Assembly (NCBI GenBank): GCA_015061665.1
Contig: SUWC01000019.1
Span: 1-44,079, forward strand
Length of the DNA: 44,079 nucleotides
Source: Lentisphaerota bacterium
GTDB lineage: Bacteria > Verrucomicrobiota > Kiritimatiellia > RFP12 > UBA1067
Direction of reading: 5' to 3'
The first letter of the stretch is position 1, and every line of letters starts with the position of its first letter. Under the pieces are notes generated by a model. The model saw only the letters and a list, made by a program, of their open reading frames with translations, was not told the origin of the DNA and made no database searches. The position numbers and the translations under genes were made by a program. Shown here piece by piece: positions 26,602 through 34,358 of this stretch.

Positions 26602-26623
26602 GGGGCGAAGCCCCGTCCGTTCC
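26594..26623 (-). repeat. REP-like palindrome beside the tandem array
   Basis: On the minus strand it reads GGAACGGACGGGGC, TTC, GCCCCGCACCCCG. It is the fourth copy of the family and the only one outside a coding region. Confidence 0.7.
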
Positions 26624-26796
26624 TACTTCATCAAACTCCCTCCACTCCCCAGCGCCACTTCTCCCCCTTCTCTCCCGCCAACCGCCTGAAAAACAACCGC
26701 TTCGTGAGGCCTGTCCCCCCTCCTGATTCAACGCGACATACCTAATCCGTAGTGCAGTATAGAGCAGTATGCTTTTGGCCTTGCGGTACGCGAAAA

Positions 26797-27555
26797 CTAC
26801 TCTGCCGCATCAGGCATGGGAACGAGACGAATCCCCATGTTGCGAAGTTCAGCATTACCGGATTTCCATTTAGCCTCAATCTCGGCATCGGGGAGGCCGC
26901 TCTTCACGGCGGTTTCAATCTCCTCCTTGATGCGCCGGTAATATGAAAGTTCCTGCTCTTGTCTGTCGACTAGGCGCTCGCCGTATTTGGAGATCGTACC
27001 GCCCTTCTCAAGATAGCGGCGCAACTCATCCTTCATCCCCTCGACCATCGCCTTGATCTGCTTCGCCTCCATTGAGTCATTCTGCTCGACGACGACCTTC
27101 CTGCGCAAAGCCTTCTCCAGCTCTTCCACATTTGTGGTCTTAACACCGGCCGGGACACCGGGGATTGCAAAGGACGCCAGGAACCGCTCCCCCTCTTCCG
27201 GGAAAACCTCGCTCCATCCGTTCTTGATCCCATCTTCTATGATCGCAGTATCTCCAATTATTTGCCGCCGCATCGGGGCAAAGATAACCGAGTCCTCAAC
27301 CGCCGGAATCTCAGACTTCAGACGGAAATAGCCGACTGTGGCAACTATAGATATGACAACCAGAAACAAAATCGCGAGAAGCCGCCAACCTAACAGACTC
27401 GAAATGCGATTAAGAAGGCCAGGGGCAGGTTCAACGCCAAACGCCTTGATTCCCTTCGCCCGCAACTCATCGTAGACAGCGGTTTTGGAGCGTGCGACAT
27501 ACTCTCCGGAATGCCGCACACCGTCACTTGTCTTGTACTGGTAGGTGAACTTCAA
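26797..27555 (-). CDS. A-family membrane protein, copy A1 (orphan)
   Basis: Function unknown. The 252-residue protein belongs to a family present five times in this window. Residues 1-45 form a small domain (YQYKTSDGVRHSGEYVARS, then VYDELRAKGIKAFGVEP) that recalls the N-terminal module of type II secretion F proteins. A transmembrane helix follows (about 57-76). The rest is probably periplasmic and helical, with the family marks KDELRRYLEKGG and a C-terminal NAELRNMGIRLVPMP. It starts at TTG with AGGTGAAGGGG just upstream; no better start is seen. Unlike copies A2, A3 and A5 it has no B gene after it. Confidence 0.8.
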   Translation of the reverse strand: MKFTYQYKTSDGVRHSGEYVARSKTAVYDELRAKGIKAFGVEPAPGLLNRISSLLGWRLLAILFLVVISIVATVGYFRLKSEIPAVEDSVIFAPMRRQIIGDTAIIEDGIKNGWSEVFPEEGERFLASFAIPGVPAGVKTTNVEELEKALRRKVVVEQNDSMEAKQIKAMVEGMKDELRRYLEKGGTISKYGERLVDRQEQELSYYRRIKEEIETAVKSGLPDAEIEAKWKSGNAELRNMGIRLVPMPDAAE

Positions 27556-27609
27556 ACCCCTTCACCTAACCTTCCGCAAGCAGATTTATAGCTGTTTTCA
27601 TTAAGGTAA

Positions 27610-27638
27610 ATTATACCATTTCTCAGGATAGCGAACAA
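27610..27638 (-). promoter_or_regulatory. Promoter of A1
   Basis: On the minus strand TTGTTC (27633-27638), 17 bp, then TGGTATAAT with the -10 at 27610-27615. The leader to the TTG start is roughly 50 nt. Confidence 0.65.
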
Positions 27639-27727
27639 GGGGCGACGCGCAAACACAGGACGCTATGTGAACAATTCGACAGACAAGACCGCATTTAACA
27701 GCAACTACCAGATGCCAGATAAGAGAA

Positions 27728-27871
27728 ATGCTGACGAGGCATCCTCGCCAGCACTTTTGCACACTTTACCGCCAGCAGCGCCTCGGCGGAGGCGGGGGCG
27801 GAGGCGGCGGTGGAGGAGACAGGACGATCCGCCGGAACTTTCTGACAAAAGATTTCGAGGCGGCGCTTTGA
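27728..27871 (+). CDS. Possible small glycine-run peptide
   Basis: A 47-codon frame encodes a run of eleven glycines (20-30) followed by DRTIRRNFLTKDFEAAL. The ribosome site (AAGAG) is weak and its TGA lies inside a -35-like TTGACA. It may be a chance translation of a GGCGGA-rich tract or a remnant of a larger gene. No function assigned. Confidence 0.15.
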   Translation: MLTRHPRQHFCTLYRQQRLGGGGGGGGGGGDRTIRRNFLTKDFEAAL

Positions 27872-27899
27872 CAGAGCCAAAACCCCGTTTTGGTATAAT
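27868..27899 (+). promoter_or_regulatory. Promoter of DUF1653-nudC with overlapping palindrome
   Basis: TTGACA (27868-27873), a long 20-bp spacer, and TGGTATAAT with the -10 at 27894-27899. The spacer contains a perfect dyad, CCAAAAC-CCC-GTTTTGG (27877-27893), abutting the -10. That is a good position for an operator, although a simple hairpin is also possible. Confidence 0.6.
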
Positions 27900-27914
27900 A
27901 TTACGCAAAGGATC

Positions 27915-28160
27915 ATGCGTGGGCGTATGATAGAAGAACAGGCAGAACTCGTCGGACGGACGTTCCGGCACTTCAAGGGCAATCTCTACCGGCTTGAGGG
28001 GTTCGCAAAGGACTCCGAGACGCTGGAGGAGATGGTTGTATACCGAGCGCTCTACGGCGAGGGTGGTCTCTGGGTGCGCCCAGCCAAGATGTTCTTCGAG
28101 ACCATAGAGCGCGACGGCAGGACGATGAAGCGATTTGAAGCTGTGGAGGATGAACAGTGA
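27915..28160 (+). CDS. DUF1653 domain protein
   Basis: The 81-residue protein matches DUF1653 over nearly its whole length: RTFRHFKGNLYRLEGFAKDS, then EEMVVYRALYGEGGLWVRP and a C-terminal MKRFE. The family is a small beta fold of unknown role, often encoded near nucleotide-related or housekeeping genes. Either ATG 27915 or ATG 27927 (MIEEQAEL) could be the start; AAAGGA lies close to the first. Its stop overlaps the nudC start by ATGA, so the two are coupled. Confidence 0.88.
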   Translation: MRGRMIEEQAELVGRTFRHFKGNLYRLEGFAKDSETLEEMVVYRALYGEGGLWVRPAKMFFETIERDGRTMKRFEAVEDEQ

Positions 28161-28747
28161 AGAACCTCCGCGATACCTTCCGCGACATGACGCCCGACGA
28201 GATGCACGAGGCGTCGCGTGAGGCGGAGATCGCCGAGTGGCGCGAGACCAACCGCTTCTGCGGACGCTGCGGCGCGGAGATGAAGCCGCACGCCGATCCG
28301 TGCGAGCGGGCGCTCGTGTGTGCGAAGTGCGGTTACACGGTCTACCCGAGGATTTCGCCAGCCGTGATAGTCCTCGTCACAAAGGGCGACAAGGTGCTCC
28401 TGCAAAGGAATACACACTACCGTGGCGTCGTATGGTCGCTTTTCGCCGGATTCGTCGATCCGGGCGAGAGCCTTGAGGACGCCATACGCCGCGAAGTCCG
28501 CGAAGAGGCATCAATCGAAATGAAGGACATCCGCTACTTCGGGTCGCAGACGTGGCCGTTTCCGTCGAACATCATGATCGGCTTCAGGGCGGAGTACACT
28601 TCCGGCGAACTCACGCCCGACGGCGAGGAGGTCGTGGAGTCCGGATGGTTCGACCGCGAGCACCCGCCGGAGATACCGCGCCACGGGTCGATTGCTCGGA
28701 CCATGCTCGACGCCTGGATTGCAGACCCCCAAATGCAGGGACAGTAA
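28157..28747 (+). CDS. nudC: NudC-type NAD(H) pyrophosphatase (Nudix hydrolase)
   Basis: NudC-type enzymes hydrolyse NADH, and in several bacteria remove NAD caps from RNA. The 196-residue product has a zinc ribbon (CGRCG and CAKCG, about 36-58) and the Nudix box GFVDPGESLEDAIRREVREEAS (about 98-119). In the box, Ser replaces the usual Gly after EEA. The NAD-specific motif appears as SQTWPFPSN, against the usual SQPWPFP. The enzyme is shorter than E. coli NudC and lacks its N-terminal domain. It is translationally coupled to the DUF1653 gene. Confidence 0.9.
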   Translation: MKNLRDTFRDMTPDEMHEASREAEIAEWRETNRFCGRCGAEMKPHADPCERALVCAKCGYTVYPRISPAVIVLVTKGDKVLLQRNTHYRGVVWSLFAGFVDPGESLEDAIRREVREEASIEMKDIRYFGSQTWPFPSNIMIGFRAEYTSGELTPDGEEVVESGWFDREHPPEIPRHGSIARTMLDAWIADPQMQGQ

Positions 28748-28768
28748 AACACTCACTAAAAGGCTGAT

Positions 28769-29094
28769 ATGGAATTCAAGGGCAAAGCGGTGGTCGTCAC
28801 CGGCGGGGCGCAGGGCATCGGCAAGTGCATCGCCGAGTGCTTCGCGCGCGAAGACGCGGCGGTTCACGTGATCGACGTGCAGGAGGGTCCGTGGTTCGTC
28901 GGCGACCTCGCGGACAAAGCGACGCTCGCCAGGCAGGATAGACACGTCGTCCAAATCATACGACGGGCCGGACGCCTCCCAGCACTTTGCCGGGCGCGTC
29001 GGCAACCCGATGGACATCGCGAACATGGTCCTCTACCTCGCCTCCGACAAGGCAGGCTTCATCACGGGCGAGAACATCTGCATCGACGGAGGGA
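28769..29094 (+). pseudogene. Short-chain dehydrogenase remnant with internal deletion and frameshift
   Basis: The start has AAAAGG upstream and encodes a normal SDR N-terminus: MEFKGKAVVVTGGAQGIGKC (Rossmann TGGxxGIG), up to GDLADKATLA. Near 28925 the reading frame changes, and the other frame gives a typical SDR C-terminus (SPGRIDTSS, then GRVGNPMDIANMVLYLASDK, FITGENICIDGGM). The middle ~130 residues, including the catalytic YxxxK, are missing. It is therefore a deletion derivative that cannot be an active enzyme. It follows nudC by 21 bp and probably once belonged to that operon. Confidence 0.85.
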
Positions 29095-29506
29095 TGCCCT
29101 GCTTTCGATCAAGACGAAGGCGGAATCTGTGCTGGTCACGTACGACCTCAATGCCGAGATTGTCCGCAACTACACCGGGATCGACAGGGGCAAAGTGTCG
29201 AACGTCGATCTCACAGAGATTGTCGAAGACTACGAGGAATTGTTCGGCGACGAGGCAGAGGCCAAAGGCGTCGAGTTCGTTGTTTCGCGCCCTCCTGATG
29301 CCGTCATTATTCGCGCCCACGAGGACAAGTTGAGAAGGCTCGTCGCCAACCTCGTGGAGAACGCGGTGAAATACACCGACAAGGGCAAGGTATCCGTCGC
29401 TCTTGCCGTGAAGAAGTCGAAGTTCACGCTGACCGTCGCCGACACAGGCATCGGCATGACCGAGGACGAGAAGCGCCTCATGTACCACAGTCAAAAGGGT
29501 CTATAA
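29095..29506 (+). pseudogene. Sensor histidine kinase fragment (HATPase part)
   Basis: About 135 codons encode the ATP-binding half of a histidine kinase: an N-box LVANLVENAVKYTDKG and a G1 box ADTGIGMTEDEKRLM. The phospho-acceptor His region, sensor domain and everything after the G1 box are missing. It is joined directly to the dehydrogenase remnant, in the same frame as that gene's N-terminal part. A continuous frame (28769-29506) therefore exists but is a chimera, not a real protein. The truncation just before the AT-rich island suggests that insertion of the island broke the kinase. Confidence 0.8.
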
Positions 29507-29555
29507 AATATCATTGCAACAACAATCTCATCTCTAACAGTTAAGGAAAACCAAT

Positions 29556-31163
29556 ATGAGCAACCCTAACACTAATTTTTCGTTCTCACGAAATTTATCA
29601 CCAGAAGATGCTGTAGTCAGAGTTTTCTGCAATGGTTTTACCACTGAAATAAACGGAGCAGACTGCCGCATAAGGTTCAAAGATAACAACAGGATTCTTT
29701 GCGAATCCGATAGTGAATCTCTCTATCCTATTGGGAAGCAGAATATCATGTCGTCGCTGGAGAATGTTACATTCAGATTGCCCGTCACCCCTGAAGGAAT
29801 CTCCATAGAGATAAAAAAGGCACTACTCATAGAACAGCATTTTGAAGACTGGCGTACAACCACCTTGTTTTCGCAACTTGAAAACCCAGGAGAAACTATT
29901 ACTGCGCAAAGACGTTTTAGAATTATCATCCCACAAAACACTCAATGGCATGCACCAGACTTCTCCCGCTTCTTTTACGGCACGCCAAACATGATCATTC
30001 CCATAGGGGGATTCGAGCCATCCCAACGCATCTATGTTCAAATCACTGGCACATCCGACTCTGGCATAACATTTAAATACAACGGCATTCAATATGTTGC
30101 GTATAGCAGACAATCTTACCCGCACCGACCTCAAAATCAATACATGGTAATTGAAACATTGGATGTTAGCAATCATGATGCCGTGCAAAAAATGACTCTT
30201 AAGATTATATCTGCAATTGGCTTTTTCACTGCCAATTATCCATTTGGTCAGATGTTTGTTTTTGACGCGGACACATCCAAGTTCATTTCTTATAACGGCT
30301 GCGTCATATCGAGTGCCACCAGCAAGTTCGCAATGATATCCTTAAACCCTTACGATTACTTTGCTCAGTCTGATATAAGAAGCATGCACCGCGAGCATCT
30401 GGACAAAGCCGAGCATGATGATTCTATCAGAATCGATGGTGAACCAGAGATTCTGTCACGCCTCCGAAGGCGATTGACGCCCATAAAAGCAACGCATTTC
30501 ACCAACCTTCTGACCCTTATGGAATCCAAACGATTCATGTTGCCATTCCATTTGCTGCAGGCATTATCCACAACTCTCGCATCAACATTTGTCTATGCGC
30601 GCTTGTCAGCATATGTCTCCTGCATCGAAATGTTCAAGAAATGGGTGCGTTGCGATATTGCAGGCGAGGAAATGATCCCCAAGGTAGGTTCTTTTGCCGA
30701 ATGTGAATGCCGGATTCCTGCGGAATTCAAAAAAAGTTTTTTACTTGATATTCATCAAGCGCTGAACAAGGTCTCTGCAGCGATCAACCCGGATGCTCGC
30801 AAAAGTATTAAAAATAGGCTTCGCAAAATATTTACCAAGCGATTGCCAAACGAGGAAATTCTCAAGCGGCCTTTCGAGCTTTTCAAAATTGATTACTCCT
30901 CATCCCGCGATGCCAACACTTTTAAGCTACGTAATGATATTGCGCACGGAGAAAATCCGATAACAGCCGAATTCGACAACAACGACTTTCAAGAATATTT
31001 AAATGAATCCGAAGAGAAATGCTTTGGCTTTCACGCGCTGATTTGGCGGCTGATTATGGTGGCAATTGGCTATCATGGCATATATCGCGATCTGCCAAAA
31101 CTAATGCGGCTAAACCGCGCAGGAACTGGGAATGACTGCCAGCCTGTGGCACTTGAGTTCTAA
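29556..31163 (+). CDS. Large HEPN-motif protein, candidate RNase of a defence module
   Basis: I do not recognise the family firmly. The 535 residues have a long N-terminal, mainly beta region (about 1-270), then a helical C-terminal part with the HEPN signature LRNDIAHGEN near 456-465 (R-x4-H). In HEPN RNases that motif forms the active site. The layout, a variable N-terminal domain plus a C-terminal HEPN, resembles ApeA-type anti-phage proteins, but this is an inference. Codon use and base composition are clearly more AT-rich than in the left half of the window, suggesting horizontal acquisition. AAGGAAAA precedes the ATG. It is followed 26 bp later by a membrane protein gene of similar composition. 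Confidence 0.6.
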   Translation: MSNPNTNFSFSRNLSPEDAVVRVFCNGFTTEINGADCRIRFKDNNRILCESDSESLYPIGKQNIMSSLENVTFRLPVTPEGISIEIKKALLIEQHFEDWRTTTLFSQLENPGETITAQRRFRIIIPQNTQWHAPDFSRFFYGTPNMIIPIGGFEPSQRIYVQITGTSDSGITFKYNGIQYVAYSRQSYPHRPQNQYMVIETLDVSNHDAVQKMTLKIISAIGFFTANYPFGQMFVFDADTSKFISYNGCVISSATSKFAMISLNPYDYFAQSDIRSMHREHLDKAEHDDSIRIDGEPEILSRLRRRLTPIKATHFTNLLTLMESKRFMLPFHLLQALSTTLASTFVYARLSAYVSCIEMFKKWVRCDIAGEEMIPKVGSFAECECRIPAEFKKSFLLDIHQALNKVSAAINPDARKSIKNRLRKIFTKRLPNEEILKRPFELFKIDYSSSRDANTFKLRNDIAHGENPITAEFDNNDFQEYLNESEEKCFGFHALIWRLIMVAIGYHGIYRDLPKLMRLNRAGTGNDCQPVALEF

Positions 31164-31189
31164 CTAATCTCATTGAAAGGGAAAAGGAC

Positions 31190-32875
31190 ATGTCAAAAAG
31201 TAAGAACAGAAAACAACATCAACAGAATGCCAACACGCAGCCGAGCTTTGGTGTCTCAAACTCGTGTGGGAATCTCGGCAACAACGAAATAAGTCTCTAC
31301 ATAGACTTAAAGGTAGCGGAAGGAGTCAAGGAGATCAAAAGAAAATTCTGGCCCTACACCCTAGGCATAATTGCTGTAGGCTTGGCCAGCTTCTGGGGAT
31401 TATTTCAGGGCATAAAAGACGAAATACAAAAACGACTCACTTCTGAGTATGTTGCCAAAACCCTAAACGAGCATATAGCGAAGTTCACTGACGAGAAGGT
31501 AACGAGCGTCGCTGATTGCCGTATTTCCATTGCAGAAGAACGCATCATTGATGGATTCGAGAAAAAGGTGTCCGAACAGGAAGCGAAGCTCACCAGTAGT
31601 TATGCCGCAGCCGAGTCGCAGATTCAAACGCTGCAGTCGGCCCTTGACGTCATGAAGAAAGCTTACGATGCGAGAGGCGGAGACAGACACGCATTTGATG
31701 AAATCGCAGTCCTTGCCACCAACAAGACAGAAGCCGGCGAAATTGCCGCAAAGGTCATCCATGAAATTGAAGCCGCATATTCTATCAGGAAGGAAAAGGA
31801 GAACGCCCCATTTCTTGGTGGCTCTCGCCGCACCGTCTCATACAATGGGACGGACGGCAGACACGGACCGATTTCTTTTTCCGACGCGACGCAGATCATC
31901 ATATCTCATTACCGGGATTTCGAGGAAGGCGCGATCAACCGACTCGTCGATTCCGGGCAGAAGGAATTTGTCGGAGTCCTCATGTATACCGTCATGGAAT
32001 CCTCGAGCCTTGACGCTGTCTACGTCGCGTTGCGGGGAATTGAAAAACTCTCTGGTGCTTCATTCCCGGTCTTAGGTATTTCCCAGACAAAGGAATGGTG
32101 GGAAATCAACTCGAGCAATGAGGAGTACCATTCGGACTATGCATTTGCCTGGACGGCCCTTCTCCGCGATGGACTAAAACCCATACAAGGCGAGTCCGAT
32201 TCGGACTATTACAAAAGAGTAGTGATACCAATCCACAAAGCAATAGTTGCCAAGTCTGATTTACATTCTATCTCAAAGGCTATTTTGCCCGTAGCGTTCA
32301 CCTACGGTCTTCAGCTGCGCGGCAAGATTGATGGGGTGGATTCTCTAAAGATAACCAAAGACCTAATTTCACACCTGCCGAATGATGACGAGTCCATGCG
32401 CATGGCCTTTCACTACAACTTGAACACGATGGCTCTTTACGAAAGCGCCGATGCTACCAGCTTGTTCAATTTCGCTATACGCGTCATCAAACCGCACCGC
32501 AGCTGCCTTGAGGTTTTAAAGGCAAACGAAAATTTCACTTCTGAATTCAAGAAGCTTGTAGAAGTCACAGTGTCGCAGCTGGACGAACGCACAAAAAACA
32601 TCTCTTTCTTGTGCGTGATGAATATTCTTCCCACTGGCGAGACCCAGTATATCACACCTATTATGGACGGGGCCGACACCCTTCACAAGCTAGATCTCGT
32701 CGCCAAGAAAGACTTGACGTTCGTCGTTCACTCGCATAATGATATAGAAATAAAATCTGGAGAGTTGGGATGCATCCCCTTCAAAACAAAGGGCAAAGAC
32801 GGGGAAATCATCATTTTAAATGACAAGGGAATTCCGGCCCTTTTCGACGTCCAACTAAACAAATCAACCGAATAG
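31190..32875 (+). CDS. Membrane-anchored coiled-coil protein paired with the HEPN gene
   Basis: No homolog recognised. The 561 residues start with a polar, Gln/Asn-rich 50-residue tail, then one membrane helix (about 54-74, YTLGIIAVGLASFWGLF). A long charged coiled coil (about 76-165) follows, and then a largely helical ~380-residue C-terminal region. There is no cleavable signal. The start has AAAGGGAAAAGGAC upstream. The same orientation, close spacing and shared AT-rich composition make it a likely partner of the HEPN gene, for instance as a membrane sensor or tether. The function is unproven. Confidence 0.65.
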   Translation: MSKSKNRKQHQQNANTQPSFGVSNSCGNLGNNEISLYIDLKVAEGVKEIKRKFWPYTLGIIAVGLASFWGLFQGIKDEIQKRLTSEYVAKTLNEHIAKFTDEKVTSVADCRISIAEERIIDGFEKKVSEQEAKLTSSYAAAESQIQTLQSALDVMKKAYDARGGDRHAFDEIAVLATNKTEAGEIAAKVIHEIEAAYSIRKEKENAPFLGGSRRTVSYNGTDGRHGPISFSDATQIIISHYRDFEEGAINRLVDSGQKEFVGVLMYTVMESSSLDAVYVALRGIEKLSGASFPVLGISQTKEWWEINSSNEEYHSDYAFAWTALLRDGLKPIQGESDSDYYKRVVIPIHKAIVAKSDLHSISKAILPVAFTYGLQLRGKIDGVDSLKITKDLISHLPNDDESMRMAFHYNLNTMALYESADATSLFNFAIRVIKPHRSCLEVLKANENFTSEFKKLVEVTVSQLDERTKNISFLCVMNILPTGETQYITPIMDGADTLHKLDLVAKKDLTFVVHSHNDIEIKSGELGCIPFKTKGKDGEIIILNDKGIPALFDVQLNKSTE

Positions 32876-32980
32876 CGGTCGCTACTGAGCACAAGTTTTA
32901 CTGCACATCCCTGCACCGCTTCTGCGCGTGCGACTACCGCCTAGCCCCATAAAGACGCGGCTTTGATACAGCATTTCCGT

Positions 32981-33004
32981 TGTCGGCTATAATACTATCA
33001 CGAC
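32981..33004 (+). repeat. 24-bp inverted repeat, left arm
   Basis: It contains TGTCGGCTATAATAC followed by a 2-bp variable site and TCACGAC. The matching arm in opposite orientation is at 39087-39110, with 22 of 24 positions identical. It encodes V-G-Y-N-T at the truncated 5' end of R1 and includes a TATAAT. Confidence 0.75.
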
Positions 33005-33014
33005 AGCCGCTGGC

Positions 33015-33677
33015 GTGCTTGACATTCACGCCGCACAGTGGAACGCTGTTTCCGGTGGCGGCATTTCGATCCAGGATATTACTCTTCCTGTCGCGGACTG
33101 CACGGACTACGGTGAAACGATGATGGTCTACACCCCTGGCGTTGGCTATGAAACGTATTACTATTACACCGATACCATTGAAGACCTTACCGTCCCAGAA
33201 GAGCAGTGGGTCTCCAAGGGTCCGGGTTGGGCTACCGCAGAGGGCGAGTATGTTGACCTGACTCTTCCCGCCGGTTCGGCCTATTGGCTTAACACGACTG
33301 CGGCTAAGACATTCACTGTCTCTGGACAGGTCCCTTCTGGCGATGGAGAGCTGAAGACGTCAGCCGGCGTTCTTAACCTCTATTCGATTCCATTCCCTGT
33401 CTCAGGCAAGATCCAGGACGTAAAGCTGGATGTCGCGGACTGCACGGACTACGGCGAAACGATGATGGTTTATACGCCTGGAGTCGGATATGCGACATAT
33501 TACTATTACACCGACACCATTGAAGATCTTACCGTTCCAGAAGAGCAGTGGGTCTCCAAGGGTCCGGGTTGGGCTACCGCAGAGGGCGAGTATATTGATA
33601 TTACTTTCCCTGTAGGTTCTGGATTCTGGCTCAACACTACCGGAGCTAAAACCTTCACGGTTGCATCTCCTCTCTAA
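33015..33677 (+). CDS. R1: tandem-repeat surface-type protein lacking a signal peptide
   Basis: The frame is open from codon 32967, right after an in-frame TGA (32964), and reads VVGYNTITT before the first possible start, GTG 33015. Related proteins of this kind normally have a signal peptide before the VGY segment; here it is absent. The protein has two tandem units 114 residues apart (about DNA 33090-33255 and 33432-33597). They are nearly identical at DADCTDYGETMMVYTPGVGY-type and EEQWVSKGPGWATAEGEY segments, except that unit 1 reads VADCTDY. Each unit ends in a beta-rich stretch (WLNTT, KTFTV). It is followed by PC1, A2 and B1. It is either a silent, 5'-truncated gene or is expressed through the TATAAT in its own 5' end. 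Confidence 0.65.
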   Translation: MLDIHAAQWNAVSGGGISIQDITLPVADCTDYGETMMVYTPGVGYETYYYYTDTIEDLTVPEEQWVSKGPGWATAEGEYVDLTLPAGSAYWLNTTAAKTFTVSGQVPSGDGELKTSAGVLNLYSIPFPVSGKIQDVKLDVADCTDYGETMMVYTPGVGYATYYYYTDTIEDLTVPEEQWVSKGPGWATAEGEYIDITFPVGSGFWLNTTGAKTFTVASPL

Positions 33678-33725
33678 TTTGGTCTGACGCAACGTGTGTC
33701 AGGCAAAGAAAAAAAGGAAAACAAA

Positions 33726-34271
33726 ATGAAAAAACTACTCATACTATCAGCAGTTGCCATGACAGCCGCTGTAGTCAACGCTGCGGCATGCTCGTGGACG
33801 ATAGCCGGTGCTACAACCGCATCGGTCAAGAACGGCAGTGATGTTTGGTCCGTCGCTGGCACATCGCCAATGGCGTATCTTATATTGTCGTCCGATGTCT
33901 CGGCGGCAACGACTGCCCTTGACAAGGGTGCAATGGACACGACCTTGGCAAAGGCGACCGTTAGCTCGTTCAATGCGCGTGGGCGCTTCGCTAATGTCGC
34001 GATTGACCTCCCCTCAACATCCGCAGAATACAGCATGGTTTTGGTGTACACCGACAAGACTGACGCCAACAAGATTTGGTACCAGTTTTCCTCGGCGACA
34101 GCGAATGCAGCTGGCTCTGATGATCCTATGACGCCCGCTATCGCAGCAAGCTTTGGAGCGACGACGTTCTCCGCGTCTGGCTGGACCGCCGCGTCTGCTC
34201 CTGAACCGACGTCCGGGCTGTTGATGCTTTTGGGCCTTGCTGGTCTTGCGCTCAAGCGTAAGCGTGCCTAA
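33726..34271 (+). CDS. PC1: secreted PEP-CTERM-like protein
   Basis: The 181-residue protein starts at the ATG at 33726 (AAAGGAAAA upstream) with a signal peptide (MKKLLILSAVAMTAAVVNAA). The mature part is rich in Ala, Ser and Thr and probably beta. It ends in the sorting tail APEPTSGLLMLLGLAGLALK plus basic residues: PEP motif, hydrophobic helix, basic end. Such proteins are normally processed by an exosortase and anchored or released at the cell surface; no exosortase gene is in this window. An upstream ATG at 33696 would ruin the signal peptide and is rejected. A terminator hairpin separates it from A2. PC2 at 37844 is the mirror copy, with low identity outside the tail. Confidence 0.85.
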   Translation: MKKLLILSAVAMTAAVVNAAACSWTIAGATTASVKNGSDVWSVAGTSPMAYLILSSDVSAATTALDKGAMDTTLAKATVSSFNARGRFANVAIDLPSTSAEYSMVLVYTDKTDANKIWYQFSSATANAAGSDDPMTPAIAASFGATTFSASGWTAASAPEPTSGLLMLLGLAGLALKRKRA

Positions 34272-34303
34272 TCGGTCAAGTCAATCAGAATGACATGAAA
34301 CAG

Positions 34304-34338
34304 AGGGCGGCATCCTCATGTAGGATGTCCGCCCTTTG
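34304..34338 (+). terminator. Terminator hairpin between PC1 and A2
   Basis: The stem AGGGCGGCATCC / GGATGTCCGCCCT has a 7-nt loop and is followed by TTTG. With so short a U-run it may be partial, giving high PC1 and low A2-B1 expression. A terminator sits at the equivalent place after PC2. Confidence 0.65.
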
Positions 34339-34358
34339 TGCCCAAGAGGTTGTTCTGC

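Larger units (their letters stand above)
26411..26796. other. Gene-free region between A1 and transposase
   Basis: These 386 bp contain the transposase promoter, three ~42-bp tandem repeats and a REP-like palindrome. The remainder (about 26625-26796) shows no gene I can support. Short open frames here are repeat translations. Confidence 0.6.
27556..27914. other. Intergenic region with divergent promoters
   Basis: These 359 bp hold the A1 promoter (minus) and the DUF1653-nudC promoter (plus). Between them lies a GGCGGA-rich tract, which supports only a doubtful 47-codon frame at 27728-27871. Nothing else is recognisable. Confidence 0.55.

Noticed and set aside
28769..29506. A single intact 245-codon gene
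   Set aside because: The frame is stitched from dehydrogenase and kinase fragments, with a frame change inside the dehydrogenase part. Treated as two pseudogenes.
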